Below are positions 1 through 7,985 of a stretch of 53,028 bases of DNA, in pieces. The position numbers and the translations under genes were made by a program. The DNA lies in contig JBBSGP010000022.1 of NCBI GenBank assembly GCA_038253885.1, positions 1-53,028 on the forward strand. Reading direction: 5' to 3'. The notes beneath the pieces are model-generated. The model had not been told where the DNA came from and searched no databases. It saw only the letters and a list, made by a program, of their open reading frames with translations. This DNA is from JALZAQ01 sp038253885 (lineage in GTDB: Bacteria; Gemmatimonadota; Gemmatimonadetes; Gemmatimonadales; Gemmatimonadaceae). Each line of letters starts with the position of its first letter. Position 1 is the stretch's first letter.

Positions 1-334
1 GGACACCTTGGCGGACTACGGAGTACTCGAGCTCGCCGAGCATGATCTCATCGCCGCAATAGGCGCAGTCCTCGCCGCTCGGCTCGAAGATGCCCAACCT
101 GCATTCTTGGCACGATGCGTCGCTGCAGCGGTGCGGCTCAGAGATGGCCGGGGTGACCTGCTTGGCCTGGGCGCTGGCGATGATCGTGCAATCGCGGCAG
201 ATCCGTTCGCCGCCGAGTATGCCGATCAGGGCACCGGGTGCGAACTTGGCCGAGCAGGCGCGGATATGGCAGGCGCCGGGGCTCTTCGCGTACTCGAGGT
301 TGGGCCGGCCCTCGCGCTCGTTCGCCTCTTTCAT
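1..334 (-). CDS. Cys-rich zinc-ribbon-like protein (3' end outside window)
   Basis: An open frame on the minus strand starts at ATG 332-334 and runs off the window edge, giving 111 codons. An in-frame TGA lies six codons upstream, so this is the only ATG start. The protein carries paired cysteines in the pattern CHIRAC, CRDC, CSDASCQEC and CAYC, spaced like two or more treble-clef or zinc-ribbon knuckles. The N-terminus is charged (MKEANEREG) and no signal peptide or membrane segment is visible. It is divergent from the XRE gene at 585 with about 250 bp between them. Small multi-Cys proteins of this kind are common in prophages and integrated elements, which suits the decayed mobile DNA nearby. 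The function is not recognised; zinc binding is inferred from the Cys spacing. Confidence 0.6.
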   Translation of the reverse strand, partial: MKEANEREGRPNLEYAKSPGACHIRACSAKFAPGALIGILGGERICRDCTIIASAQAKQVTPAISEPHRCSDASCQECRLGIFEPSGEDCAYCGDEIMLGELEYSVVRQGV

Positions 335-526
335 GTCGATGTCGCGCTGTCAGCTACGTGTGACGGGCATTGGCTCAGCTCCCTTCTCTTGTCCCTCTGG
401 CCCGCCGGGCTCATATTCCTGGTGCGGTCCTTCGGGATCGTGGAGAGGGGTGCCCGGTTCACTTCACAAGGGTGGGACCGGCGCCCCTCTGTCTATGTCT
501 GGAATCTAAAGCATGCTATACGTCCT

Positions 527-578
527 GTCAAGCATGAAATACGTCAAGCTTGCTTGACGCGGCCCTCGGGCCTATATT
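527..578 (+). promoter_or_regulatory. Operator/promoter of the XRE gene
   Basis: A perfect palindrome CGTCAAGC-TT-GCTTGACG sits at 542-559, and its left half repeats as GTCAAGC at 527-533, one 16-bp step upstream. A TATATT box lies at 573-578, so a -35 hexamer 17 bp upstream (TTGCTT, 550-555) would fall inside the palindrome. Binding there would block RNA polymerase, the usual design for an autoregulated XRE gene. The predicted transcription start is at or next to ATG 585. The sites are seen in the sequence; the regulator assignment is inferred from position. Confidence 0.55.
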
Positions 579-584
579 CGCTCT

Positions 585-833
585 ATGCTCGGTGTGCATG
601 AGATGCCAACTCGCTTTCGCCTTCACGAACTTCTGGCCCGCCCGGCTGAGGAAGGGGGCATGTCCATGAGCGAGCTCGCGCGACGGTCTGGCGTCACGTT
701 TGTGACCATCAACGCTATCTCAAAAAACCGCACTACCCGCGTGGACCTCGAGACGTTGGACAAGCTCTCAAAGGCGCTGGGCGTCCAGCCCGGGGAGCTG
801 CTCGAGCGGGAGCGGAAGGGCAGGGGGCGGTGA
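585..833 (+). CDS. XRE-family helix-turn-helix regulator
   Basis: An 82-residue Cro/CI-type DNA-binding protein that is essentially one HTH_3 domain. Helix 2-turn-helix 3 reads SELARRSGVTFVTINAISK, followed by the dimerisation-side helices (LETLDKLSKALGVQPGELL). The start is ATG 585, or ATG 603 giving MPTRFRLHEL; neither has a strong ribosome-binding site, and the TATATT box at 573 would make 585 nearly leaderless. The stop overlaps the GTG of the next gene, so the two are translationally coupled. A palindrome upstream suggests autoregulation. The gene pair has the size and layout of a small regulator or antitoxin module, but the partner is not a recognised toxin. Confidence 0.85.
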   Translation: MLGVHEMPTRFRLHELLARPAEEGGMSMSELARRSGVTFVTINAISKNRTTRVDLETLDKLSKALGVQPGELLERERKGRGR

Positions 834-1060
834 GCGAGCCGGAGACGGTTACCGATCAGGATGGGCGAGAGTGGCACGTAAGTGTGGAGGACCGCACGGC
901 GCTGCCGACGACGATTGGTAACGTGGAAGAGGGGCGTGTCCTCGTCTTTCAGTCAGGCGACGAGCGGCGGATCGTTGATCCGTACACGGGCGCGCTCCCG
1001 CGATTTCTCGATCGCGAGGCGCTGCTCAGGTTGCTCGACCAGGCTCGCAGCAGCTCCTGA
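830..1060 (+). CDS. Small hypothetical protein coupled to XRE gene
   Basis: A 76-residue acidic protein starting at GTG 830-832, which overlaps the TGA of the XRE gene (GTGA). The overlap supports both the start codon and joint translation. It begins MSEPETVTDQDGREWHVSVED and ends with a leucine-rich helix (REALLRLLDQARSSS). There is no signal peptide, Cys motif or transmembrane segment. The middle looks like a compact beta-rich fold (RVLVFQSGDERRIVDP). I do not recognise the family. Possibilities are a partner of the regulator or a small phage-derived protein. Confidence 0.6.
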   Translation: MSEPETVTDQDGREWHVSVEDRTALPTTIGNVEEGRVLVFQSGDERRIVDPYTGALPRFLDREALLRLLDQARSSS

Positions 1061-1161
1061 ATTAGTACCGTCCCAAGCCGCGTAGCGTTCTGGCGGGCGA
1101 GCTGTCCGGTCTTCCGCGAGATATCCGCGTTCCGGCGCACTGCGGCACGCGCAAGCTATCC

Positions 1162-1389
1162 TCACGACGCGCGACCGGCTCGCAGCTCCGAAAAGTCGTT
1201 CAGGAACTCGGACGCCGGATTCACGCCGGAAACGAGCAAGTGATCCCGCGCACGCGTGCACGCCACATACAGCAGGTGGCGTTCGGTGTTGTACACTTCC
1301 GCGAGGTCGCTGTCGTCGCTGACCCACTGCGGCTCGTCCGAGAAGCGCCGGATTCTGCCGTGCCCTACCCCGGTGGCGTGCCAGTCCTA
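1162..1389 (-). pseudogene. C-terminal relic of a UvrD/Rep-like helicase
   Basis: The minus strand is open between a TAG at 1387-1389 and a TGA at 1162-1164 and has no usable start. The middle reads NTERHLLYVACTRARDHLLV, a clear match to helicase motif VI of the UvrD/Rep/PcrA and RecB-like superfamily 1 enzymes (family knowledge: LxYVAxTRAR). It is followed by a tail (SGVNPASEFLNDF) like that at the end of large UvrD-like helicases. Only about 75 residues of a protein normally longer than 600 remain, so this is a truncated remnant that now ends beside the XRE module. Confidence 0.6.
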
Positions 1390-1656
1390 GGGAAATGTCG
1401 CGTCGCCCGTCCTTGTGAGAATTCGGGCTCGACTAAGCGCCGGCCCCCGCAACTGTTCGGGCTCTGCGCGACAAGAAGTCGAGACGCCGCTCCGGCTAAC
1501 GCACGGTGTTCCACCACCCAGGTCACATCGAGCTGGCGCCCCGATCAGAAGGCGTCCAACTTCCCTCGAGAAGCTAGATACAAGGCGGTCAACCACCGTC
1601 ACGGTGAAGAGAGAAATCGGCCGTGGTCGGCAAGCAACATCCCAAGGAGAGCGACA

Positions 1657-1983
1657 ATGCCCCTTTATCTGTCGAAGTTCAGCTACACGCCGGAGACGTG
1701 GGCCAGACTGGTCGGCAACCCCGAGGACCGGCGAGCGGCTGCGCAGGCGTACATTGAGTCGGTCGGCGGGAAGCTCCACGGGTTCTGGTACGCCTTCGGG
1801 ACGCACGACGGCTACAATCTGTGGGAGGCGCCCGACAACGTGTCCATGTCCGCGGTCGCGCTGGCGATCAGCGCGGGCGGCGCGCTCAGCTCGTTCGAGA
1901 CGACGGTCCTCATGACCGTTGACGACACGCTGGACGCGCTGCGCAAGGCCGGTCAGGTCCGCTACCGCGCGCCCGGCGCGTAG
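1657..1983 (+). CDS. GYD domain-containing protein
   Basis: A 108-residue protein starting at ATG 1657, preceded by the ribosome-binding site AAGGAGAG about 6 bp upstream. The frame is open much further upstream, but only this start has a Shine-Dalgarno and gives the family N-terminus MPLYLSKFSYTPETW. Residues 1-100 match the GYD domain (PF08734, a dimeric alpha/beta barrel fold), including DGYNLW and the final segment TVLMTVDDTLDALRKA. Length is typical of the family (about 95-110). The biochemical role of GYD proteins is unknown. The gene stands alone between a helicase relic and a transposase fragment. Confidence 0.9.
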   Translation: MPLYLSKFSYTPETWARLVGNPEDRRAAAQAYIESVGGKLHGFWYAFGTHDGYNLWEAPDNVSMSAVALAISAGGALSSFETTVLMTVDDTLDALRKAGQVRYRAPGA

Positions 1984-2029
1984 CGGTCTCCGCGAGCCGC
2001 GCGACCGGACGCGGCGCGTGCGCGGCGTC

Positions 2030-2271
2030 GGCTGGGAAGCCCTGCACGTCGCCATCGGCGACTGCACGCGGCTCGGCTACGCCGAAGTCCTCGCGGACGA
2101 GACGCAGACCACCACCGCGGGGGTTTCTCGAGCGCGCACGGCGCTACTTCGCCCGGCGGGGGATCCGCATCGCCCGCGTGATGACCGACAACGGCTCGGC
2201 CTATCGCTCGCGCACCTTCGCGGCCGTCGTCGCTCACCACCAGCTCCGGCATCTCCGCACCCGGCCCTCAT
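2030..2271 (+). pseudogene. IS481-like transposase fragment, frameshifted
   Basis: About 80 residues of a DDE integrase-core transposase. The first frame reads HVAIGDCTRLGYAEVLADE. After a frameshift near 2127-2133, in a run of Gs, the second frame reads RYFARRGIRIARVMTDNGSA followed by LRHLRTRP. The pairing of a DxxTRLxYAE block with VMTDNGSAYRS is characteristic of IS481-family transposases (family knowledge). Both ends are missing, there is no start codon and no terminal inverted repeat could be found, so this is dead IS debris. Confidence 0.7.
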
Positions 2272-2424
2272 GACACCACCGATGATCATTCGGCGCAATA
2301 TCTCGTTGATTGTGTCGCCCTCGACCTGCACCCGTTGCTCGCCGCAACCGAGCACGTTGCCGCTGGCCCACCATCGACTGCGCGCATTTGGCCGTAGTTG
2401 CGCACCCACCGAGAGAGCCGCTCG

Positions 2425-3816
2425 ATGAAGGCGTATCACCTGGCACGGACAATTGTCGTCGTCGCGACCGTCGCCATCGCCGCGGCGTGCACTCAGCGAC
2501 AAGCCCTTCCGCGCTCGCAACCGGAAGTGCCCCGTGCGGCTCAATCCCTGATGCCGACGCAACACATTGTGCACCTCGACACACAGGCATACGAGCCGAT
2601 GGTGGTCCGGCATCCTCGCGGAGATCTCTTCGTCTCCGGCGCCGGAGAAGCGTGGGTCAGCGACAGCGAGTATTACGCCAGGCCCACCTACTGGGACTCG
2701 CTCCGGCGCGATCGCCTCTGGAAAAGTCGCGACAATGGTGCGACGTGGTCACGCGTCGACCTCGGTCCGAGTGCAGAGGGGGCGATCGGCAATTCGGACA
2801 TGGACCTCGCCGTAGCGCCCGACGGCACGCTGTACTACGTCTCGATGACCTGGGTCGAATCCATCGGCGAGGGGCAGCAAATCGCCATCGGGGTGAGTCG
2901 CGACATCGGTGAGACGTGGAGGTGGAACGTGCTCTCCAGGCATCGTTACGACGACCGGCCCTGGGTTGACGTGGCACCGGACGGGACGGTGCATGTCATC
3001 TGGAATGACGGCGAGGGCGTTCAACACGTCGTCAGCCGCGATGCGGGGGCGACATGGAGCCAGCCCGCGCTGGTATACCGTCACGCGGGCTCGAGCCATC
3101 TCGCCGTCGGACCGAATGGCGAGGTGGCCATACGGCTGATTCCCTGGGCGGCCAGTCACAACTTCCGCAATCCCGCAGTGGATGCGATCGCGGTCAGCGC
3201 CGACGCGGGAGTTCACTGGAAATTGTCGCCCGCACCGGGTACGCGAAACTGGGGAACGTGGCGCGTGGGCGCCGAGCATTCACGCCTCGACGATGGCGTT
3301 GAGACGTTTACAGGCGACAGGGCGACGAGGCGCTCTTCCGGAACGACGATACCGCGCTGGGTCGAGCCGCTGGCGTGGGATGGCGAGGGCCGCCTGTACG
3401 CGTTGTGGGCCGAGCCGACCGGCATGTGGCTCGCGCAGTCCGCCGATCGCGGCACGACGTGGGACAAGTGGCACATTATTCAGAGCAGCGCGCGCTGCTA
3501 CTACCCGTATGTCGTTGCTCACGGTGACGGAGAACTCGCCGCGAGCTGGCACTGCGGGGAGGGTGACTCGCTTCGCTGGCAGGCAGCGCACATAACAATG
3601 GGCCACGGCGGCGCGCTGCCGCGCGTCATGCAGTCGTCACCGTTGGAGCTAGACGCTTTCGAAGCTGATGGCTTACGACACGACGGCGTGCGCCGCGCAC
3701 CGGCGGGCGAGTACCTCCCGACTGTATTCCTGCGCGATGGGTCGTTCGGCGTAGTCACACCCATGCAGGGGCCGGTTCGGAATGGCTTCACCTGGTGGCG
3801 CTTCGAGTCGCGCTGA
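2425..3816 (+). CDS. Sialidase-like (Asp-box/BNR) lipoprotein
   Basis: A 463-residue exported lipoprotein. From ATG 2425 the N-terminus MKAYHLARTIVVVATVAIAA leads to a lipobox AIAAAC with Cys22; a longer TTG start at 2398 would place charged residues before the signal, so 2425 is preferred. At least five Asp-box motifs are spread along the mature protein: SRDNGATW, SRDIGETW, SRDAGATW, SADAGVHW and SADRGTTW. These mark a six-bladed beta-propeller of the sialidase/BNR superfamily. Asp-boxes are structural and do not prove sialidase activity, and I cannot assign the catalytic Arg triad. It may act as a glycan-binding or hydrolytic surface protein. No operon partner is visible. Confidence 0.8.
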   Translation: MKAYHLARTIVVVATVAIAAACTQRQALPRSQPEVPRAAQSLMPTQHIVHLDTQAYEPMVVRHPRGDLFVSGAGEAWVSDSEYYARPTYWDSLRRDRLWKSRDNGATWSRVDLGPSAEGAIGNSDMDLAVAPDGTLYYVSMTWVESIGEGQQIAIGVSRDIGETWRWNVLSRHRYDDRPWVDVAPDGTVHVIWNDGEGVQHVVSRDAGATWSQPALVYRHAGSSHLAVGPNGEVAIRLIPWAASHNFRNPAVDAIAVSADAGVHWKLSPAPGTRNWGTWRVGAEHSRLDDGVETFTGDRATRRSSGTTIPRWVEPLAWDGEGRLYALWAEPTGMWLAQSADRGTTWDKWHIIQSSARCYYPYVVAHGDGELAASWHCGEGDSLRWQAAHITMGHGGALPRVMQSSPLELDAFEADGLRHDGVRRAPAGEYLPTVFLRDGSFGVVTPMQGPVRNGFTWWRFESR

Positions 3817-3932
3817 TTGTGCATCGCCCACGCACTTGCGCAGGAGTCGTAGATACCGACGTTCGCGGTCAAGGGTCAGCGCGCAATGATCGCGGCGCGG
3901 CTCGCTACCATTCCACAAGGTGGAGATCGGAG

Positions 3933-3954
3933 CAAACTGCCAATTGGCAGTTTG
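3933..3954. repeat. Perfect 22-bp palindrome in an intergenic region
   Basis: The half-site CAAACTGCCAA is followed directly by its exact reverse complement TTGGCAGTTTG, with no spacer. There is no T-tract on either side, so it is a poor terminator and looks more like a dyad binding site or a hairpin of a mobile element. About 30 bp downstream, at roughly 3982-4008, the 9-mer GGATGTGAC occurs twice in tandem. The rest of 3817-4040 shows no gene. Confidence 0.6.
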
Positions 3955-4040
3955 ACCCGCGAGAAATCGGCGGAGTTGCTGGATGTGACGGATGTGACGG
4001 ATAGAATGGGGGGACTCCCAACGCTTCGCCCGCAGCGGGA

Positions 4041-4312
4041 TTTACTATCTCCGTTCAGTACTGGATGACCGGCCACGACCCAGTGTTTTGCCGGCTTCTC
4101 CGCGCCTCGCGCTCCGCGTGCCAGAGCGCCACAGCAACCGCAAGCACGATGTCGTCATGCTGGCCCTCTCGCGCGTTCCAGGAGTCGTGCGCCGTGAGCG
4201 GATTCACCTTGAGACGGAAGTCGCGGAGCTCCTCCACCAGCACCGGCCGGAGCGATAGCTCCTTCGCGATCTTGAGCCGGCGCGTCTGGAGTGCGACCTG
4301 CAGCGAGCCGAT
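4041..4312 (-). pseudogene. Terminase-like gene fragment, copy A
   Basis: The minus strand encodes about 85 residues ending at TGA 4055-4057, with the block LKVNPLTAHDSWNAREGQHD, then DIVLAVAVALWHAE. This resembles the C-terminal end of the nuclease domain of phage terminase large subunits and related proteins (REGxHDDLVLAVALA). Homology stops near 4312, where the frame runs into unrelated sequence, so the 5' part is missing. The same segment, about 90 percent identical by eye and including the DNA just past the stop (CTCCGTTCAGTACTGGATGA), recurs in the same orientation at 8740-9240. It is probably a relic of an integrated phage or element. Confidence 0.6.
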
Positions 4313-4489
4313 CCAGTCTCCGGGGGCTGCCGCGCGCTGGCTCCGCCCATTCACTCTGGCAGGCAAGGCCGCCAGGCAGTAGCATATCGCGCCGGGTCTC
4401 TCAGCTCCGGCAGGCAATCACCCCTCCGATGGGCCGCCGTCCAGATCCCTACTGCGGCCGGCGCACGCAGACCGTCTCCTGAGGCGAAA

Positions 4490-5428
4490 ATGAGAGAACG
4501 CACCCGCGGGCCCAGCAGCTCCCTTCTGGCCGCCAGTGTAATACTCTGCGCGACCGTGCGACTCGCCGCGCCTGCTGCTGCGCAGGCCACACCTCCAACT
4601 CGCCCCGCATCGGCGAAAGGCCTCCCCCCGCAGGAGCGCTTTACCCCCCTTCCTGGCGCAAACGTCGTCAATGTCATCGCCCGCGAGTATGCGTTCGAGA
4701 TGCCGACGTCAATTCCTGCCGGATTGACGACCTTCCGGCTCCTCGGAAAGGGCAAGGAGCTTCACTACCTCTCACTCACCAAGCTGGAGCAGGGAAAGAC
4801 GGTCTCCGATTTCAGGGACAGCGTCATGGCGGGCATGGCGGCGGCGAAGGCTGGACGCCCTCGGTCCCCACGACCGACATGGATGCAGATGGTCGGCGGG
4901 GCAGGTATGCCGGCGCCTGGCTCTGAGTCCAACGTCACCCTGCTGCTCGAGCCAGGGGACTATGTCGCCGTCTGCGGCCTTCCTGCCCCCGATGGCACAT
5001 CCCACCTCGCGCACGGCATGTTCAAGGCGTTCAGTGTCGCCCCCTCCGCGCACGCAGCGGCGCCGCTGCCGAAGGCGGATCTCATGGTCACGCTCACGGA
5101 CTACGCGTTCACCTTCTCGCGCCCGCTCACGCGCGTTTCTCACGTGATCGGCGTGACGAACGCGGCCTCGCAGCCACACGAGATGATCATCACCCGCCTC
5201 CCGCCGGGAGTAACCAATCAGCGCTACATCGAGTGGGAGCGCAAACCGCAGGGGCCTCGTCCCGCCGAACCTTTCGGCGGCACGCTCGGCATTCGTTCCG
5301 GCGCAACGGTGTGGATCCAGGGCTCCTTCCCCCCAGGGCGCTACGGCCTCATCTGCTTCATCCGCGACGCGAAGGACCGCCGGCCACATTACGATCACGG
5401 GATGCAGCAGGAGATCGTCGTGCAATGA
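4490..5428 (+). CDS. Secreted protein with two cupredoxin-like modules
   Basis: A 312-residue protein with an N-terminal Sec signal (SSLLAASVILCATVRLAAPAAAQA, cleavage near residue 32). It contains two similar beta-sandwich modules, roughly residues 55-185 and 195-312. Each offers a possible type 1 copper ligand set: His92, Cys162, His172 or His175 and Met177 in the first; His230, Cys289, His300 or His303 and Met305 in the second. Each module ends with the same HGM signature (LAHGMF, YDHGMQ). The Cys-to-His spacing (10-14) is longer than in plastocyanin or azurin, so copper binding is an inference. It might be a periplasmic electron carrier for the GMC dehydrogenase encoded nearby on the other strand. 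Confidence 0.75.
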   Translation: MRERTRGPSSSLLAASVILCATVRLAAPAAAQATPPTRPASAKGLPPQERFTPLPGANVVNVIAREYAFEMPTSIPAGLTTFRLLGKGKELHYLSLTKLEQGKTVSDFRDSVMAGMAAAKAGRPRSPRPTWMQMVGGAGMPAPGSESNVTLLLEPGDYVAVCGLPAPDGTSHLAHGMFKAFSVAPSAHAAAPLPKADLMVTLTDYAFTFSRPLTRVSHVIGVTNAASQPHEMIITRLPPGVTNQRYIEWERKPQGPRPAEPFGGTLGIRSGATVWIQGSFPPGRYGLICFIRDAKDRRPHYDHGMQQEIVVQ

Positions 5429-5432
5429 GATC

Positions 5433-6010
5433 ATGGCGCGCTTAACTGCGAAAATCTACCGCGGTAAAACCACCGTCGACTTCGAGTGGAGCGGACCTGA
5501 TTCGACCCCCACATCCGTAGTGCTCATGGTATCGCCGAACCAGTACGGCCCGTTCTACCCAGCGCGGTCGTACTTCGCTGATCACTTGGCGCGGGATTAG
5601 GACGCGCAGGTTGGCAGGAAAATGTACTATCAGCTGGTCGCCAATTGTGCGGGTCCGGGCCCGGGTGGCAAGGGACAGGCGAGTTCTAAGAGTGATATCG
5701 TGACTGTTACGATTCCGACCGCGCCAAAAGGGATTTCGGGCCTCACGGAATCGGTCAGTGGAGGAGGGGGCGCGGTCAACCTCTATTGGAGAAGCGACCC
5801 CGAAGCCATAGCTACACCGTGTGGCGGTTGCGAGGCACAAATCGGGAGACGATGATGATGGATGTCCCCCCGAACACCGGCGATTACCAGAGATTTTCCG
5901 ATAACACCGCTGCATGCTGCATCGCCTACCGCTACATCGTGTTTGCAAAATATTCGGATCCCAACACCTCGACACGCGCGGAGATTATTGACGTCATGAC
6001 TCACCCGTAA
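5433..6010 (+). pseudogene. Broken Fn3-like secreted protein gene
   Basis: The frame starts at ATG 5433 (MARLTAKIYRGKTTVDFEW), is interrupted by TAG at 5598-5600, continues in the same frame through MYYQLVANCAGPGPGGKG and a linker-like PTAPKGISGLTESVSGGG, and then shifts frame near 5800 to read SYTVWRLRGTNRETMMMDV up to TAA 6008-6010. The alternating Tyr/Trp-rich strands and Pro-rich linkers resemble fibronectin type III or related beta-sandwich repeats. With one stop and one frameshift the gene cannot make a full product. It begins 5 bp after the cupredoxin gene, which suggests they were once an operon. Confidence 0.55.
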
Positions 6011-6138
6011 TATAGAACCGGAGATCCCATCGGTCCCGATGTCATGAGCGGTGCGCTGCGTCTGCGGAAGTAGCCAATCTCTTGCCTCACCGGGGAGGCG
6101 CGGCACCCACGAACGAGAGTGCCCTCAGGGAATGTGAC

Positions 6139-6273
6139 ATGACCGAGCCGCTGAGCCGCGCTCAGCTTCACGGCATCGCGAGCCGCGCGGCGACGAGCTA
6201 CTCCGAAAGCGCGGACCTGGCGGCCAAGATAGCCGGGGATGTGCCGCTGCTACTGGCGGAGATCGAACGGGCG
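6139..6273 (+). pseudogene. Truncated small gene (MTEPLSRAQL)
   Basis: A frame from ATG 6139 reads MTEPLSRAQLHGIASRAATS and goes on to KIAGDVPLLLAEIERA, a helical pattern seen at the ends of small phage-type proteins. Past about 6273 the frame continues only as antisense of the GMC gene, so the native 3' end seems lost. No ribosome-binding site is clear. A weak call: it may be phage debris like that at 4041 and 8753, or a chance frame. Confidence 0.3.
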
Positions 6274-6278
6274 ATGGA

Positions 6279-7985
6279 TCACCGCCTCAGGCGCGCCGCC
6301 GCGCGCAGCTCGCCCGCCTTTGCCATTCGACCCATGTGCTCCGCAGCGCGGAACGCGAGCGCCTGGATGGTGAGCGTCGGCTGTCCGCGACCGGAGGTGA
6401 CGAAGCTGCTGCCGTCCACGATGAACAGGTTGTCCACGTCGTGCGCGCGGTGCTGCGCATCGACGACGGACCGCGCGGGATCGTTGCCCATGCGGCAGGT
6501 GCCGAGCAGGTGGACGATCGGCAATCCCGGATCGCCGCCACCCTCTATCGGGTAGGGCCACTGCGTCGTCGCGCCTGCCGCCTGCATCAGCTCCATCGCG
6601 CGATCGCGCATGTAGTGGTAGAGGGTGAGGTCGTTCGCGTGCTCCCGGAAGGTGACGCGGATCGCCGGTAATCCCCACGCGTCCTTCACCGTTGGGTCCA
6701 GCGAGATAGCGTTCGACATCTGCGGGAGCTGCGTCGTGTGCGAGAGCACGTACGCCGTGCGAGTGAACCAGTCACGGAGCATCCGCTTGAACTCCAGACC
6801 CCAGGTCGGCGCGTCGGGCGGGAGCCCAAACATCGCGAACGAGATCGGCGGGAAGTCGTGCCGCATGTCAAGCCCGCCGCCGCCGTCGATGCCGAGCGCG
6901 GGGTCGAGCTCGTAGAAGTCGTGGATCACACGCGTGTCGACGACGCCGCGATAGCCGTTCACCTGATGCTCGAAGGCGCCTCCGACGAACGCGCCACCGT
7001 TGCACATCAGGTGCGTGCCGACCCAGCCGCTCGAGTTGGCGAGCCCGTGAGGAAAGCGCGCCGATGTCGACATCAGCAGGAGACGCGGCGTCTCCGCCCC
7101 GTTGGCGCACAGCACGACCGCCTTCGCTCGCTGCAGGTGCTCGTGCTTCTTTGCGTCGAAGTAGGTCAGCCCTGTCACCCTGCCGGCGTCGTTCACCTCA
7201 ACCTGACGCACGAAGCTGTTCGCGCGGATCTCGCAGTGCCCGGTTTTCTGGGCCTCGGGGATCATGGTGACGAGCGTGCTCGACTTCGCCCGCATCTCGC
7301 AGCCAAAGGTTTCGCAGAACCCGCAGTGCGCGCAGGGGGAGCGGCCCTTATAGGGCTGCGAGAGAATCGCCATGGGCGACGGAAACGCGTGCCAGCCAAG
7401 CTTCCGTGCGCCGCGCTCGGCGAGCGCACCGGTGGACTGGATTGGCAGCGGAGGCACGGGGTAACCGCGCCGGCGTGGCGGGTCGAACGGGCTCGCGCCC
7501 GCGAGGCCCGAGACGCCGATCTCCCATTCGGCGCGATCGTAGTACGGCTCCAGCTCCGCGTAGGTGATCGGCCAGTCGTCGCGATCCGCGCCTGCGATCG
7601 CGCCTTTCCTGGTGTGCTCGACGAAGTCGACCTCGTGGAAGCGCCAGTAGTTGCCGGTGAAGTGGACCGACCCCCCTCCGACCACCCGCCCATACTGCAC
7701 GAACGGCTTCTCGACGGCGGTGTCGGTGTCCCTTGCCCGATACGTGTTCGGCGAGACACGCCAGTCGTTGGTGAGCGCCGCGAGCGCAAAGACCCCATAC
7801 TCGTCGTGCCGGAAGTCCGCCTCATGGAGGTGTGGTCCCTGTTCGAGCACGATGACGCGGAACCCCGCGCGCGACAGTTCACGTGCGACCGCCCCGCCGG
7901 CGGAGCCGGCTCCGACGATCACGAAGTCCACCTCGTCGCTTGTCGCGTAGCGGACCGAGGGCGCAGCGAGGTGGCGCTCAGTCAT
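6279..7985 (-). CDS. GMC-family FAD-dependent oxidoreductase
   Basis: A 568-residue flavoprotein of the glucose-methanol-choline family, catalytic subunit type. An N-terminal dinucleotide-binding motif VGAGSAGGAVARELSRAG lies at about residue 25, followed by LEQG for ribose binding and the GMC signature region RVVGGGSVHFTGNYWR. A Cys cluster CAHCGFCETFGC at about residue 220 is like that in membrane-linked gluconate/sorbitol-type dehydrogenases. The C-terminal GMC domain has HLLGTCRMG and NLFIVDGSSF, with the usual late Asn replaced by Gln in SGRGQPTLTIQALA. It has no signal of its own; its ATG overlaps the stop of the Tat-signal subunit gene by 8 bp, so co-export as a complex is likely. The substrate (sugar or polyol) cannot be told. 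Confidence 0.9.
   Translation of the reverse strand: MTERHLAAPSVRYATSDEVDFVIVGAGSAGGAVARELSRAGFRVIVLEQGPHLHEADFRHDEYGVFALAALTNDWRVSPNTYRARDTDTAVEKPFVQYGRVVGGGSVHFTGNYWRFHEVDFVEHTRKGAIAGADRDDWPITYAELEPYYDRAEWEIGVSGLAGASPFDPPRRRGYPVPPLPIQSTGALAERGARKLGWHAFPSPMAILSQPYKGRSPCAHCGFCETFGCEMRAKSSTLVTMIPEAQKTGHCEIRANSFVRQVEVNDAGRVTGLTYFDAKKHEHLQRAKAVVLCANGAETPRLLLMSTSARFPHGLANSSGWVGTHLMCNGGAFVGGAFEHQVNGYRGVVDTRVIHDFYELDPALGIDGGGGLDMRHDFPPISFAMFGLPPDAPTWGLEFKRMLRDWFTRTAYVLSHTTQLPQMSNAISLDPTVKDAWGLPAIRVTFREHANDLTLYHYMRDRAMELMQAAGATTQWPYPIEGGGDPGLPIVHLLGTCRMGNDPARSVVDAQHRAHDVDNLFIVDGSSFVTSGRGQPTLTIQALAFRAAEHMGRMAKAGELRAAARLRR

Noticed and set aside
2077..2613. 178-codon minus-strand frame
   Set aside because: Antisense to the IS481 fragment and the lipoprotein signal region; no motifs.
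5442..5975. 177-codon minus-strand frame
   Set aside because: Antisense to the Fn3-like remnant; its product is Arg/Ser/Cys-rich with no motif, while the plus strand shows coherent beta-strand repeats.
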